64,000 bases of DNA from contig CADATZ010000004.1 of NCBI GenBank assembly GCA_902791025.1, forward strand, positions 1-64,000, written 5' to 3'. This DNA comes from an uncultured Chloroflexota bacterium (GTDB lineage: Bacteria; Chloroflexota; Anaerolineae; Anaerolineales; Anaerolineaceae). The notes below the pieces were generated by a model. The model worked only from the letters and a program-made list of their open reading frames with translations. It made no database searches and had not been told where the DNA came from. Within the stretch, counting starts at the first letter, position 1. Each line of letters starts with the position of its first letter. Shown piece by piece: positions 51,664 through 60,564 of this stretch. Both the position numbers and the translations under genes were made by a program.

Positions 51664-51664
51664 T

Positions 51665-51847
51665 ATGGCTAAGAAATGCATGAAATATCGTGAGCTTCGA
51701 CGTGAATATCCGACTCAGGTTCGCAACCGCTGCCGTATCTGCGGCCGTCCTCATGGATATATGCGCCGCTTCGGCCTGTGCCGAATTTGTTTCCGTGAAC
51801 TGGCATTGAATGGCCAAATCCCGGGCGTTACGAAGTCATCCTGGTAA
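51665..51847 (+). CDS. rpsN: 30S ribosomal protein S14, zinc-binding type
   Basis: The 60-residue short form is [18 protein letters not shown] and onward. Its zinc site is [20 protein letters not shown] (CxxC...CxxC). I start at ATG 51665, one base after the rplE stop, with AGGAAGG in the end of rplE. A longer frame from 51629 would overlap rplE and lacks family similarity. Confidence 0.97.
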   Translation: MAKKCMKYRELRREYPTQVRNRCRICGRPHGYMRRFGLCRICFRELALNGQIPGVTKSSW

Positions 51848-51869
51848 TGGATACGAAGGAGCAGAAAAG

Positions 51870-52280
51870 ATGATTAATGATCCTATTGCTGATATGTTGA
51901 CCAGAATTCGCAACGCCATGATGGCCGGACACGCCGATGTTGCGATGCCTTGTTCAAATATCAAAAAGGAAATTGCCCGTATTCTTAAGGAAGAAGGATT
52001 CATTGAAGACTTCTCCGTAAATGAAGGCGAAAAGGCTTCTCAGAATACGCTGCAGATTAAGATTAAGTACGCGGGTGAACGCCGTTCCCGAAAACCGGTT
52101 ATTACCGGTATCGAACGTGTCAGCCGTCCCGGCCGCCGTGTTTACACCCGTCATGATGAGATTCCCTGGGTTCTTTCCGGAATGGGTATCTCGATTCTCT
52201 CCACTCCTAAGGGAGTGATGACCGGGCAGCGCGCTCGCCAGGAAGGTGTTGGCGGCGAAATCCTCTGCAAGGTCTGGTAG
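51870..52280 (+). CDS. rpsH: 30S ribosomal protein S8
   Basis: The 136-residue product is [45 protein letters not shown] and onward, ending with the conserved [34 protein letters not shown] 51870 follows AAGGAG. The frame is open further upstream (51810), but that part is non-homologous. S8 regulates the spc operon in E. coli. Confidence 0.98.
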   Translation: MINDPIADMLTRIRNAMMAGHADVAMPCSNIKKEIARILKEEGFIEDFSVNEGEKASQNTLQIKIKYAGERRSRKPVITGIERVSRPGRRVYTRHDEIPWVLSGMGISILSTPKGVMTGQRARQEGVGGEILCKVW

Positions 52281-52296
52281 GAAAGGAAGGCTGTAA

Positions 52297-52851
52297 GTGT
52301 CTCGAATTGGACGTTTACCCATCACTGTTCCCGCAGGCGTTAAAGTGGATATCAATGGCAGCGAGGTTACAGTAAAAGGCCCGAAAGGCGAACTCAAACG
52401 TCTCTTCTCCCCGATCATTACGATCGAACAGGAAGGCAACGTAATTACTGCGAAGCGCTCCTCTGATGAAGCTTCGGTCCGCGCACTCCACGGAACGACC
52501 CGTGCATTGCTGCACAACATGGTCGTCGGTGTATCCGATGGGTTCACCGTTGTCCTTGAGGTGGAAGGTGTCGGTTACCGTGCCGAAATGAACGGTAAGA
52601 ATTTAGTATTGTATGTCGGTTATTCCGCTCCGAAGGAAGTTGTTCCTCCGGCTGGTATCAGCTTCGAAGTTGATGCTAAGGCGAAGCCGATGCAGATCAA
52701 AGTTCACGGTTATGATCGTGAAATGGTTGGTCAGATCGCTGCGAACATTCGTGGTGTCCGCCCGGTAGAACCCTACAAGGGCAAAGGTATCCATTATCTC
52801 GGCGAACGGATCCGCCGCAAGGCCGGTAAGTCCGGTAAGGCTAAGAAATAG
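52297..52851 (+). CDS. rplF: 50S ribosomal protein L6
   Basis: The 184-residue protein has two L6 folds: SRIGRLPITVPAGVKVDINGSEVTVKGPKGEL and GYDREMVGQIAANIRGVRPVEPYKGKGIHYLGERIRRKAGKSG. The start codon is GTG at 52297, supported by AAAGGAAGG. It sits near the sarcin-ricin loop. Confidence 0.98.
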   Translation: MSRIGRLPITVPAGVKVDINGSEVTVKGPKGELKRLFSPIITIEQEGNVITAKRSSDEASVRALHGTTRALLHNMVVGVSDGFTVVLEVEGVGYRAEMNGKNLVLYVGYSAPKEVVPPAGISFEVDAKAKPMQIKVHGYDREMVGQIAANIRGVRPVEPYKGKGIHYLGERIRRKAGKSGKAKK

Positions 52852-52860
52852 GGGTGAAAT

Positions 52861-53226
52861 ATGGCGAAATATTCTCGAAGTGAAGCTCGCATTAAGCGCC
52901 ATGCTCGTGTCAGACTTAATCTGTCCGGTACCGCTGAACGCCCTCGTTTGAATGTCTATCGCAGCCTTGATGCGATCTATGCTCAGGTCATTGATGACGA
53001 AGCCGGCTGCACACTGGTTTCCGCTTCAACCATCGATAACAGCCTGAAGGCTGAGATGGCAGGCAAGAACAAGACCGAACAGGCAAAGTTGGTTGGTAAA
53101 GCCATTGCAGAACGTGCAAAAGAAAAGGGAATTACCACTGTAGTGTTCGATCGTGGTGGTTTCCGCTACATCGGCCGTGTGAAGGCACTCGCAGATGCAG
53201 CACGTGAAGCAGGCCTTGAGTTTTAG
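52861..53226 (+). CDS. rplR: 50S ribosomal protein L18
   Basis: The 121-residue protein includes [50 protein letters not shown] and [27 protein letters not shown]. It binds 5S rRNA with L5. GGGTGA precedes the ATG, nine bases after rplF. Confidence 0.98.
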   Translation: MAKYSRSEARIKRHARVRLNLSGTAERPRLNVYRSLDAIYAQVIDDEAGCTLVSASTIDNSLKAEMAGKNKTEQAKLVGKAIAERAKEKGITTVVFDRGGFRYIGRVKALADAAREAGLEF

Positions 53227-53251
53227 CAGATCAGATAAGGACTAAAACGAA

Positions 53252-53773
53252 ATGGAAAATATGGAATATCAATCAGTAGAAGAACAACTGGACGAAAGAG
53301 TCATCGAAATCGCTCGCGTTTCCAAGACCGTTAAAGGCGGACGCCGCCTGCGCTATCGTGTTACTGTTGTTGTCGGTGATAACAATGGTCAAATCGGTAT
53401 GGGCAGCGGAAAAGCCAATGCAGTTCCGGATGCGATGCGCAAAGCTTCTGAAACCGCCCGCAAAAACATGAAGAAGGTCAACCTTTATAAGACCACCATT
53501 CCTCATGAAGTTTACGGTCGCTGCGGCGGCGCAATTGTAATGATGCGCCCTGCTTCCGAAGGTACCGGAGTTATTTCCGGTGGTGGTGTCCGTGCTGTAT
53601 TGGAAGTTGCAGGTGTTCATGACATCCTGACTAAATCCATGGGCAGCGCGAACCTGCTGAATGTTGTGAAAGCAACATTTGATGCTCTCGATCAGTTGAA
53701 GAATGCATCCGACGAAGCTGTCCTCCGCGGTAAGTCTGCGGAAGATCTGACTCCTTTCTGGGATCGGAGGTAA
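53252..53773 (+). CDS. rpsE: 30S ribosomal protein S5
   Basis: The 173-residue protein has the S5 double-stranded RNA-binding domain (DERVIEIARVSKTVKGGRRLRYRVTVVVGDNNGQIGMGSGKANAVPDAMRKA) and the C-terminal domain (GGVRAVLEVAGVHDILTKSMGSANLLNVVKAT). The ATG at 53252 follows ATAAGGAC. ATG 53261 is an alternative that would shorten the N-terminus by three residues. Confidence 0.98.
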   Translation: MENMEYQSVEEQLDERVIEIARVSKTVKGGRRLRYRVTVVVGDNNGQIGMGSGKANAVPDAMRKASETARKNMKKVNLYKTTIPHEVYGRCGGAIVMMRPASEGTGVISGGGVRAVLEVAGVHDILTKSMGSANLLNVVKATFDALDQLKNASDEAVLRGKSAEDLTPFWDRR

Positions 53774-53778
53774 GGAAA

Positions 53779-53979
53779 ATGGCAGAAAATACTGCAAAGA
53801 AATTGCAGCTGACTTATTACCGAAGCGCTATCGGTTATTCTCAGAAACACAAGGACACGATTCGTGCCCTGGGTTTCCATCACCTGAATGAAACCGTTGT
53901 AAAAGAAGACAATGCCTGCATTCGCGGTATGCTTCGCAAAGTGGCTCATTTGGTTAAAGTTGTAGAATTGGTGGACTGA
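53779..53979 (+). CDS. rpmD: 50S ribosomal protein L30
   Basis: The 66-residue protein contains KLQLTYYRSAIGYSQKHKDTIRALGFHHLNETVVKEDNACIRGMLRKVAHLVKVVE, the bacterial-type L30. It is slightly longer at the N-terminus than the E. coli form. rplO starts one base after its stop. Confidence 0.97.
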   Translation: MAENTAKKLQLTYYRSAIGYSQKHKDTIRALGFHHLNETVVKEDNACIRGMLRKVAHLVKVVELVD

Positions 53980-53980
53980 T

Positions 53981-54433
53981 ATGAAACTGCATGAATTACA
54001 ACCAAATTGGGGAGCAAAACGCTCCAAGAAACGTGTAGGTCGTGGTCCGGGTGCCGGTCAGGGTAAAACTGCCGGTAAAGGTACAAAAGGCCAGAGCGTC
54101 CGTCAGGGCGCCGGCGGTAAGCTTTATCGCCAGGGTGGTAACCTGCCTTTCTTCCGCCGCCTGCCGTTCATGCGTGGTGAAGGATTCACTCCGCCGAATC
54201 GTGTGGAATTTAATGAAGTTAACGTCGAAATGCTCGAACGCTTCGATGCAGGCACAGAAGTCAACGCGGAAGTGCTGGCTAATGCCGGTCTGCTGAGCAA
54301 GAAGAGCAACCCGATCGTTATCCTTGGTAATGGCGAACTCACCAAGAAACTCACCGTGAAGGCTGATCGCGTCACGAAGGGTGCTAAAGCCAAGATCGAA
54401 GCTGCCGGCGGCAGCGTTGTGATCGCTGACTAA
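53981..54433 (+). CDS. rplO: 50S ribosomal protein L15
   Basis: The 150-residue protein starts MKLHELQPNWGAKRSKKRVGRGPGAGQGKTAGKGTKGQ, with the Gly/Lys/Arg-rich extension that threads the 23S rRNA. It continues with FRRLPFMRGEGFTPPNRVEFNEVN. Standard position before secY. Confidence 0.98.
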   Translation: MKLHELQPNWGAKRSKKRVGRGPGAGQGKTAGKGTKGQSVRQGAGGKLYRQGGNLPFFRRLPFMRGEGFTPPNRVEFNEVNVEMLERFDAGTEVNAEVLANAGLLSKKSNPIVILGNGELTKKLTVKADRVTKGAKAKIEAAGGSVVIAD

Positions 54434-54467
54434 GTGTAGTTGCCGTTTTTAGTAGGAGAACTATAAA

Positions 54468-55805
54468 ATGAAGCGATCCCCATGGCGTTATATTTGGAAG
54501 TCAGAAGGCATCCGCAACAGGCTGCTGCTGACTCTGGGTATACTTGTCATTTATCGTCTGATCGCGAATATTCCGGTGCCTGGTTTCAATGCGCAAGTTA
54601 TTGCGGCATTGAATACCAGCCGTACCGCGGCAGGCGACCTGATTAGTATCCTTAATGTATTATCCGGTGGTACTCTTTCATCGTTCTCCATCCTTGCAAT
54701 GGGTGTTTACCCTTACATTACCGCCTCCATTATTCTTCAGCTGCTTGGACCGATCATTCCTTCGATCCAGGATAAGCTGAAGAATGACCCTAAAGAAGGC
54801 CGTAAATGGATGGAAAAATGGACGATGTATCTGTCCATTCCGCTGGCTTTCCTGTCAGCAATCGGACAGATCGGTCTGTTTAATCAGATTCTTCCGGGTG
54901 TGACTGTTTTGAAAGAATACGGTTGGAGCGGTTCCAATCTTCTGCCGACTCTTGCAAACGTTCTCACCATGATCGCCGGTACAATGATCGCTATTTGGCT
55001 TGGACAGATTATTTCAGAATACGGTATCCAGCAGCAGGGTCTTTCACTGATCATCTTCTCTGGTATCGTTTCTCAGCTGCCTGCCAACCTTGTCAGAATG
55101 ATCGCCAACTTCTCAAGCGGTTGGTACATTCTGCTGTTCTCGATCATTATCTTTTTGGTCTCAATTTTCGCAATTGTTTACCTGCAGCAAGGTACACGCT
55201 ATGTGAAATTGATGATCCCCGGACAGCGTCTCGGTTATCGGGGCATTAAGTCCGGTGGTTCTACGACACTTCCTCTCCGTGTGAATTCTGTTGGTATGAT
55301 CCCGTTGATTTTTGCGCAGTCACTCATCACCTTCCCGGCTTTGATCGCGAGTTTCTTTGTGAACTCCTCAACTCCGTGGGTGGCAAACACTGCGAACTGG
55401 ATCCAATCACACTTCAGTGGCGGCGGTGTCTTTTACGTTGTTTTATACTTCATCCTCGTTGTTGCGTTCACCTTCTTCTATACCAGTGTGACCTTTATGA
55501 ACAACGATTATGGTGAAAACCTGAAAAAGCAGGGTGCTGTTGTTCCGGGCCGCGCTGCCGGTACGGATACGCAGAACTATCTGGCAAAGATTCAGGACAG
55601 AATTACGTTGCCGGGTGCTGTGTTCCTCGGTCTGATCGCAATTCTCCCTTACATTTTGGGAGCGATCTTCCGGACAAGCGCCAATTCAACCATGCTGCTC
55701 TCCTCCTCCGGTCTGTTGATCGTTGTGGGCTGTGTCCGCGACATCATCGATTATCTGGAGTCGGAACTCAATCAGCGTGGTTACGATGAAAAGCTCATCA
55801 GATAA
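54468..55805 (+). CDS. secY: Protein translocase subunit SecY
   Basis: This 445-residue channel protein has ten hydrophobic segments. It shows the plug and pore-ring region (LLTLGILVIYRLIANIPVPG, LNVLSGGTLSSFSILAMGVYPYITASIILQLLGPIIPSI) and the cytoplasmic loop YVKLMIPGQRLGYRGIKSGGSTTLPLRVNSVGMIPLIFAQSL. It exports the many secreted proteins coded here. AGGAG precedes the ATG. Confidence 0.98.
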   Translation: MKRSPWRYIWKSEGIRNRLLLTLGILVIYRLIANIPVPGFNAQVIAALNTSRTAAGDLISILNVLSGGTLSSFSILAMGVYPYITASIILQLLGPIIPSIQDKLKNDPKEGRKWMEKWTMYLSIPLAFLSAIGQIGLFNQILPGVTVLKEYGWSGSNLLPTLANVLTMIAGTMIAIWLGQIISEYGIQQQGLSLIIFSGIVSQLPANLVRMIANFSSGWYILLFSIIIFLVSIFAIVYLQQGTRYVKLMIPGQRLGYRGIKSGGSTTLPLRVNSVGMIPLIFAQSLITFPALIASFFVNSSTPWVANTANWIQSHFSGGGVFYVVLYFILVVAFTFFYTSVTFMNNDYGENLKKQGAVVPGRAAGTDTQNYLAKIQDRITLPGAVFLGLIAILPYILGAIFRTSANSTMLLSSSGLLIVVGCVRDIIDYLESELNQRGYDEKLIR

Positions 55806-55821
55806 GGTATAAGGCAGAATT

Positions 55822-56478
55822 ATGGCAGTCTATATTGTTCTTCTCGGTCCTCCGGGGGCTGGCAAAGGTACCCAGGCGGAAAAAATAAGTGAAGCCTATC
55901 ACTTGACCCATGTATCAACCGGTGACCTTTTCCGGGAAAATATTCGTGAGAATACGGAACTGGGAAAAAAGGCTCGCGAGTACACAGATAACGGACTCTT
56001 AGTCCCTGATGAAGTGACGATCGCAATGGTCGAGGACAGGCTTAAAAAAGATGATTGCAAGAACGGTGCGCTGCTGGACGGTTTTCCGCGCACGATCAAG
56101 CAGGCTGAGGCTTTGGATAAAATGCTTGAAGAATCTTTTGCTTCGAAAGTAACAGTTGTTCCCTGTATCGAAGTGAATGAAGAAGATCTCGTCAAGCGCA
56201 TCAGTGGCAGAAGAATGTGCAAAAACGGTCACGTTTTTCATATCCACACAAAACCATCCAAGGTAGAAGGTGTTTGCGACATTTGTGGTGAGCCCCTGTA
56301 TCAGCGGGCTGATGATAACGAGGAAACAGTTCAAACACGGCTAAACGCTTACAAAGAATCTACTGAAAAGCTAATCGATTATTACGGGAACAAAGATGTT
56401 ATCCGCAAAGTTGATGGAAATCAGAAGATCGATGAAGTAACAAAAGCTATGTTGGCAGTTATCAAAGCAGAAATCTAA
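55822..56478 (+). CDS. adk: Adenylate kinase
   Basis: This 218-residue long-lid enzyme has the P-loop LLGPPGAGKGTQA, TGDLFRENI and GFPRTIKQA. The lid reads MCKNGHVFHIH and later CDICGEPLYQRADD. Zinc-type adenylate kinases use four ligands of the CxxC...CxxC/D kind; here the second Cys of the first pair is missing, and a nearby His may replace it. It converts AMP + ATP to 2 ADP. Order secY-adk-map is standard. Confidence 0.97.
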   Translation: MAVYIVLLGPPGAGKGTQAEKISEAYHLTHVSTGDLFRENIRENTELGKKAREYTDNGLLVPDEVTIAMVEDRLKKDDCKNGALLDGFPRTIKQAEALDKMLEESFASKVTVVPCIEVNEEDLVKRISGRRMCKNGHVFHIHTKPSKVEGVCDICGEPLYQRADDNEETVQTRLNAYKESTEKLIDYYGNKDVIRKVDGNQKIDEVTKAMLAVIKAEI

Positions 56479-56509
56479 TCGGGAAGACAATTAGAAAGGT
56501 CTGAAAAAC

Positions 56510-57346
56510 ATGAGTTGGGAACGACAGGTATGTATTAAGTCTGCAGAGGAAATTAAAGTAATGCGGGAAGCAGGTATTATTAATGCAGAAGCTCTAAAAG
56601 CCGCCGCTGATGCCTGTGTTCCGGGAAATTCAACCTGGGATGTTAATGCCGCAGCTGATGCAGTACTCAAAAAGTACCATGTCGTTTCCGCTTTCAAAGG
56701 CGTTCCCGGACCGATTCCATATCCGTCAAGCACCTGTGTGAGTGTTAATAACATCCTGGTGCATGGGATCCCAAGCCGCAACGTGGTACTTAAAGAGGGA
56801 GACATTGTCTCTATTGATTGCGGTGCAACACTGCGTGGGTATGTAGCTGATTCAGCTGTTACGGTAGGTGTCGGAAAAGTTGGTGAAGAGGCTGCGAAGC
56901 TTATGGACGCCACTGAAGGTTCTCTTTACGAAGGGATTCTCAGAATGATTCCCGGAAATCATCTCGGGGATATTTCAGCTGCCATTCAGGCATTTGCTGA
57001 AGGTCGTGGATATTATCTCACAAAACAATACACCGGTCATGGTGTAGGACGCAGTATGTGGGAAGCTCCGCAGGTTCCGAATTATGGAACTGCTGGAGTT
57101 GGCCTGAAGCTAAAAGCGGGTATGACTCTTGCAATTGAGCCGATGCTGCTGATCGGTACTGAAGACACGAAAGTGATGAAGGATGGTTGGTCTGTCACTT
57201 CTGTCAATAAAAAACTTACCGGTCATTTTGAGCATTCGATTGCGATTACAGAAGATGGCCCGATGATCCTGACTCTGCTGGATAATGATGAACCGCCGGT
57301 AGTCTTCAACCCGGAACATAAAAACAAGATTCTGAAGAAAAACTGA
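56510..57346 (+). CDS. map: Methionine aminopeptidase type I
   Basis: This 278-residue metallopeptidase contains IKSAEEIKVMREAGIINAEAL and the metal ligands in VSIDCGATLRGYVADSAVTV, GHGVGRSMWEAPQVPNYG, LAIEPMLLIG and FEHSIAITEDGP. A C-terminal extension of about 25 residues (from LTLLDNDEPPVVF) exceeds the E. coli length. It removes initiator Met from nascent proteins. It ends the spc-type unit; a new promoter follows. Confidence 0.96.
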   Translation: MSWERQVCIKSAEEIKVMREAGIINAEALKAAADACVPGNSTWDVNAAADAVLKKYHVVSAFKGVPGPIPYPSSTCVSVNNILVHGIPSRNVVLKEGDIVSIDCGATLRGYVADSAVTVGVGKVGEEAAKLMDATEGSLYEGILRMIPGNHLGDISAAIQAFAEGRGYYLTKQYTGHGVGRSMWEAPQVPNYGTAGVGLKLKAGMTLAIEPMLLIGTEDTKVMKDGWSVTSVNKKLTGHFEHSIAITEDGPMILTLLDNDEPPVVFNPEHKNKILKKN

Positions 57347-57373
57347 TTTTGTCATAAAGACGTTTTTGGAATT

Positions 57374-57401
57374 TTGATAAGATAAAGATTCGGTGTATAA
57401 T
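57374..57401 (+). promoter_or_regulatory. Promoter of the rpmJ-rpsM-rpsK-rpsD-rpoA-rplQ unit
   Basis: TTGATA (57374-57379), a 16-bp spacer and a perfect TATAAT (57396-57401). The gap holds no infA, the usual neighbour between map and rpmJ. Confidence 0.8.
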
Positions 57402-57457
57402 AGACAGGCTATCATGAAAATGACGGGTATGATTAATGCGCCCGGAGGAGTAAAAAA

Positions 57458-57571
57458 ATGAAGGTAACTTCATCTATTAAAAAACGATGTTCAAAATGCA
57501 AGATCGTCAAGCGCGGTGGACGTTTGTACGTGATTTGCGAAAACCCGAAGCACAAACAGCGCCAGGGGTAA
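57458..57571 (+). CDS. rpmJ: 50S ribosomal protein L36
   Basis: The 37-residue protein is [20 protein letters not shown] and onward, with zinc ligands Cys11, Cys14, Cys27 and His32 all present. It was found by reading the gap between map and rpsM. GGAGGAG lies eight bases before the ATG. Confidence 0.97.
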   Translation: MKVTSSIKKRCSKCKIVKRGGRLYVICENPKHKQRQG

Positions 57572-57583
57572 AAGAGGGTATCA

Positions 57584-57973
57584 ATGGCAAGAATTGAAGG
57601 TGTTGATCTTCCGCGTAACAAACGGATTGAAACCGCATTAACTTACATTTATGGGATCGGTCTTACCCGCTCTCAGAAGATTTTGAGTGATACAGGCGTT
57701 AACCCTGATGTTCGTGTTCGCGATCTTTCGGATAATGATGAAAATCTGATCCGTGATTATATCGCGAAGAACTATACTGTCGAAGGTGATCTTCGCCGTG
57801 AAGTTCAAATGAACATCAAGCGCCTTGTCGAAATTGGCTGCTATCGCGGTTTGCGGCATCGCCGCAACCTGCCTTGCCGTGGTCAGCGTACACGAACGAA
57901 CGCACGTACCGCTAAGGGTCCGAAGAAGACCGTTGCCGGACGCGGCCGCCGTCGTGGAGCAACCAAGAAATAA
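57584..57973 (+). CDS. rpsM: 30S ribosomal protein S13
   Basis: This 129-residue protein contains [34 protein letters not shown] and [39 protein letters not shown]. It is placed in the 30S head and contacts tRNA. A large hairpin follows the gene. Confidence 0.98.
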   Translation: MARIEGVDLPRNKRIETALTYIYGIGLTRSQKILSDTGVNPDVRVRDLSDNDENLIRDYIAKNYTVEGDLRREVQMNIKRLVEIGCYRGLRHRRNLPCRGQRTRTNARTAKGPKKTVAGRGRRRGATKK

Positions 57974-57996
57974 TCCAATTCCGGATAATGCGATCG

Positions 57997-58044
57997 ATTG
58001 CAGGTTTGGGGCTCCTTTCTCCCCTGCGGCTGCCTGCAATTTTT
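57997..58044 (+). terminator. Terminator-like hairpin inside the alpha operon, between rpsM and rpsK
   Basis: ATTGCAGG (57997-58004) pairs with CCTGCAAT (58033-58040), with an inner GGGG/CCCC stem (58008-58011 with 58021-58024), then TTTTT. It sits in a 122-base gap where r-protein genes normally almost touch. It may attenuate rpsK-rpsD-rpoA-rplQ or be an S4 autoregulatory target. Confidence 0.6.
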
Positions 58045-58095
58045 CGCGTGTATGGAAAAAGATTGTTTCACAATATAAAGTTATAAGAGGAAATA

Positions 58096-58500
58096 ATGGC
58101 TCAAAATGTACGCTCAGCGCGTCGTGCAGCTGCTGCACGTAAAGTAAAGCGCACCATGTCATCCGCACAGGTGCACATTTTCGCTTCCTTTAATAACACC
58201 ATCATCACGGTTACCGATGCAATGGGTGCCCCGGTTTGCTGGGGCAGTTCCGGTGCTTCCGGTTACAAAGGTTCCCGCAAGAGCACTCCTTTTGCTGCTC
58301 GCCTCGCTGCTGAACAGGCGATCAAGACTGCTCAGACGATGGGTATTCAGGAAGTTGATCTTATTATCAAAGGGCCCGGCCCGGGTCGTGAATCCGCTAT
58401 CCGTGCTGTCCAGGGTATGGGGATGAAAGTCCGCTCTATTTCTGACATCACACCGGTTCCGCATAATGGCTGTCGGCCGCCGAAGAGACGCCGCACGTAA
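58096..58500 (+). CDS. rpsK: 30S ribosomal protein S11
   Basis: This 134-residue protein contains [52 protein letters not shown] and [41 protein letters not shown]. Located on the 30S platform. AAGAGG precedes the ATG. Confidence 0.98.
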   Translation: MAQNVRSARRAAAARKVKRTMSSAQVHIFASFNNTIITVTDAMGAPVCWGSSGASGYKGSRKSTPFAARLAAEQAIKTAQTMGIQEVDLIIKGPGPGRESAIRAVQGMGMKVRSISDITPVPHNGCRPPKRRRT

Positions 58501-58518
58501 TATAGAAAGGGTATTGCA

Positions 58519-59160
58519 ATGGCAAGATATACTGGTCCGGCATGCAGACTGTGCCGGCGTGAAAATGAAAAATTGTTTTTAAAGGGTGAACGCTGCTTAA
58601 CTGGTAAGTGTTCCTTCGAACGCCGGGCTTATGCTCCTGGTGATCATGGTAAGAGCGGCAGCGGCCGCGGTGGTGATAAAGCCTCCGACTACACCCGCCA
58701 GCTCCGTGCGAAGCAAAAGGCACGTCGTACTTACGGCGTGTTGGAACGTCAGTTCCGCCGCATGTTTGCCGTAGCTTCTCAGCGCCGCGGTCAAACCGGT
58801 TTGAATATGCTTCAGTTACTGGAAACACGTCTTGATAATGTCGTATTCCGTCTTGGTTTTGCTGAAAACCGCGCACAAGCTCGTCAACTGGTCTCCCATG
58901 GTCATTTCATGGTTAATGGTGTTCGTTCTGACATCCCGTCCATGATCCTGAAACCCGGTGATCAGATCAGCATCTGCGAAAGCTCCAAGAATAAGACTTT
59001 CTTCAAAGATTTCGCTGAAGTTGCAGACAAACGCAATTGCGTCAGCTGGCTTGACCGTGATGTAAAAGCTATCAGCGGCCGCGTACTTCGTTTACCTGAA
59101 CGTGCGGAAATTGACGGAAATATCACTGAACAACTGATCGTTGAATACTATTCACGATAA
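58519..59160 (+). CDS. rpsD: 30S ribosomal protein S4
   Basis: The 213-residue protein has an intact N-terminal zinc site (CRLCRRENEKLFLKGERCLTGKC), then APGDHGKSGSGRGGDKASDYTRQLRAKQKARRTYGVLERQFRR. The S4 RNA-binding domain follows (NVVFRLGFAENRAQARQLVSHGHFMVNG). It is a primary 16S rRNA binder and a known autoregulator of alpha operons. Confidence 0.98.
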   Translation: MARYTGPACRLCRRENEKLFLKGERCLTGKCSFERRAYAPGDHGKSGSGRGGDKASDYTRQLRAKQKARRTYGVLERQFRRMFAVASQRRGQTGLNMLQLLETRLDNVVFRLGFAENRAQARQLVSHGHFMVNGVRSDIPSMILKPGDQISICESSKNKTFFKDFAEVADKRNCVSWLDRDVKAISGRVLRLPERAEIDGNITEQLIVEYYSR

Positions 59161-59170
59161 GCTGATTAGT

Positions 59171-59199
59171 CCAATACGCGATAAAATGCGATGTATTGG
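59171..59199 (+). promoter_or_regulatory. Hairpin in the rpsD-rpoA gap
   Basis: CCAATAC (59171-59177) pairs with GTATTGG (59193-59199), with possible inner CGC/GCG pairing. It lies just before the ribosome binding site AAGGGA of rpoA and may affect its translation or mRNA processing. Confidence 0.45.
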
Positions 59200-59215
59200 G
59201 AAGGGATGGTGATAA

Positions 59216-60181
59216 TTGGCAACACTAATGAATATGGTAACACCTACTGTCAAGCTTGAACGCGATGCTGAAAATTACGCAAAATTCGTGATTTCTCCGT
59301 TGGAAAGAGGCTATGGTGTCACACTCGGCAACGCTTTGCGCAGAGTACTGCTTTCCTCATTGGACGGAGCTGCGATTACCTCAATGCACATTCAGGATGT
59401 AAGCCATGAATTCAGTGCGATTCCCGGAGTTCGGGAAGATGTACTGCAGGTCATGCTGCAGATCAAACAGATCCGCATTATCCTACATGATGTGACTGTA
59501 TCGCACATGAAGCTTGAAGTATCGGGTGACGGTGAAGTCACTGCTGCTGATATCCAATGCCCGGCTGAAATCGAAATTGTGAATCCGGAACTCTACCTCT
59601 TTACGGTAGATGTTCCGAAGACCAAACTGGAAATCGATCTGACAGTCGAAAAGGGACGTGGTTATCTCCCTGCTAATGACAGGAGTGCCCACCTTCCTAT
59701 CGGAGATTTGCCGGTCGATGCGATTTACAGTCCCATCAAACGCGTAAACTGGAATGTTGGCAATGCTTTGTATGGCCAAAGCACGAACTATGACAAATTG
59801 GAGCTTGAAATCTGGACTGATGGTACCAAAAAACCTGAAACAGCTCTGGGTGAAGCTTCCCGAATTTTGATCGAGCACCTTCGTTACATATCAGGCATTA
59901 ATGAAGAAATTCTTCCAATTATGCCGGAACCTGAAGCGAATCAGGCTCATGTATCCAGTGAAATTCTGGATACGCCGATTGAAAATCTGGATCTTTCAGT
60001 TCGTGTATTCAATTCCCTAAAACGCACAGGCGTTACCTCCGTTGGTGATGTTCTGGATCTGTTGGACAAGGGCGATGATGCTGTAAAATCGATCCGTAAT
60101 TTCGGTGAGAAAAGCCTTGATGAACTGCGCGCAAAGCTGCAGGAAAAAGGTTACCTGAAGAAAGATAAAGAATCGGAGTAA
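59216..60181 (+). CDS. rpoA: RNA polymerase alpha subunit
   Basis: This 321-residue protein has the alpha N-terminal domain for assembly (FVISPLERGYGVTLGNALRRVLLSSLDGAAIT, GKGRGYLPA-like stretch) and the C-terminal domain for UP elements and activators (LDLLDKGDDAVKSIRNFGEKSLDELRAKL). The most upstream start is TTG 59216, nine bases after AAGGGA. ATG 59228 or 59234 would trim four or six residues and lack a well-spaced ribosome binding site. Confidence 0.97.
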   Translation: MATLMNMVTPTVKLERDAENYAKFVISPLERGYGVTLGNALRRVLLSSLDGAAITSMHIQDVSHEFSAIPGVREDVLQVMLQIKQIRIILHDVTVSHMKLEVSGDGEVTAADIQCPAEIEIVNPELYLFTVDVPKTKLEIDLTVEKGRGYLPANDRSAHLPIGDLPVDAIYSPIKRVNWNVGNALYGQSTNYDKLELEIWTDGTKKPETALGEASRILIEHLRYISGINEEILPIMPEPEANQAHVSSEILDTPIENLDLSVRVFNSLKRTGVTSVGDVLDLLDKGDDAVKSIRNFGEKSLDELRAKLQEKGYLKKDKESE

Positions 60182-60183
60182 AA

Positions 60184-60564
60184 ATGCGACACGGAGTTGC
60201 AGGTAAGAAATTAGGACGAACATCTTCGCAGCGCAAGGCTCTGCGCACGACTCTGATCCGTCAGCTTTTTGAGCATGAACGGATTCAGACTACGCAGGCA
60301 AAAGCTCTTGCATTCCGCGGCGATGCCGAAAAATTGATCACTCTGGCAAAGAAGGGTAATGAAGGAGACAAGGTTCAAAAGATGAACGCTGCTCGTTTGG
60401 CTTCTTCCCGTCTTGGAAACGATCGCGAAATCACACAGAAACTGTTTGATGATATCGCTCCCCGTTTCTCAAACCGCAATGGTGGTTACACCAGAATGAT
60501 CAAGCTGGGCCCCCGCAAGGGTGACTCTGCTGAAATGGTTCTGATTGAACTGGTTAGTGAATAA
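60184..60564 (+). CDS. rplQ: 50S ribosomal protein L17
   Basis: This 126-residue protein contains MRHGVAGKKLGRTSSQRKALRTTLIRQLFEHERIQTTQAKALAFRGDAEKLITLAKKG and NGGYTRMIKLGPRKGDSAEMVLIELV. It starts two bases after rpoA and its stop overlaps the truA ATG. Confidence 0.98.
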   Translation: MRHGVAGKKLGRTSSQRKALRTTLIRQLFEHERIQTTQAKALAFRGDAEKLITLAKKGNEGDKVQKMNAARLASSRLGNDREITQKLFDDIAPRFSNRNGGYTRMIKLGPRKGDSAEMVLIELVSE

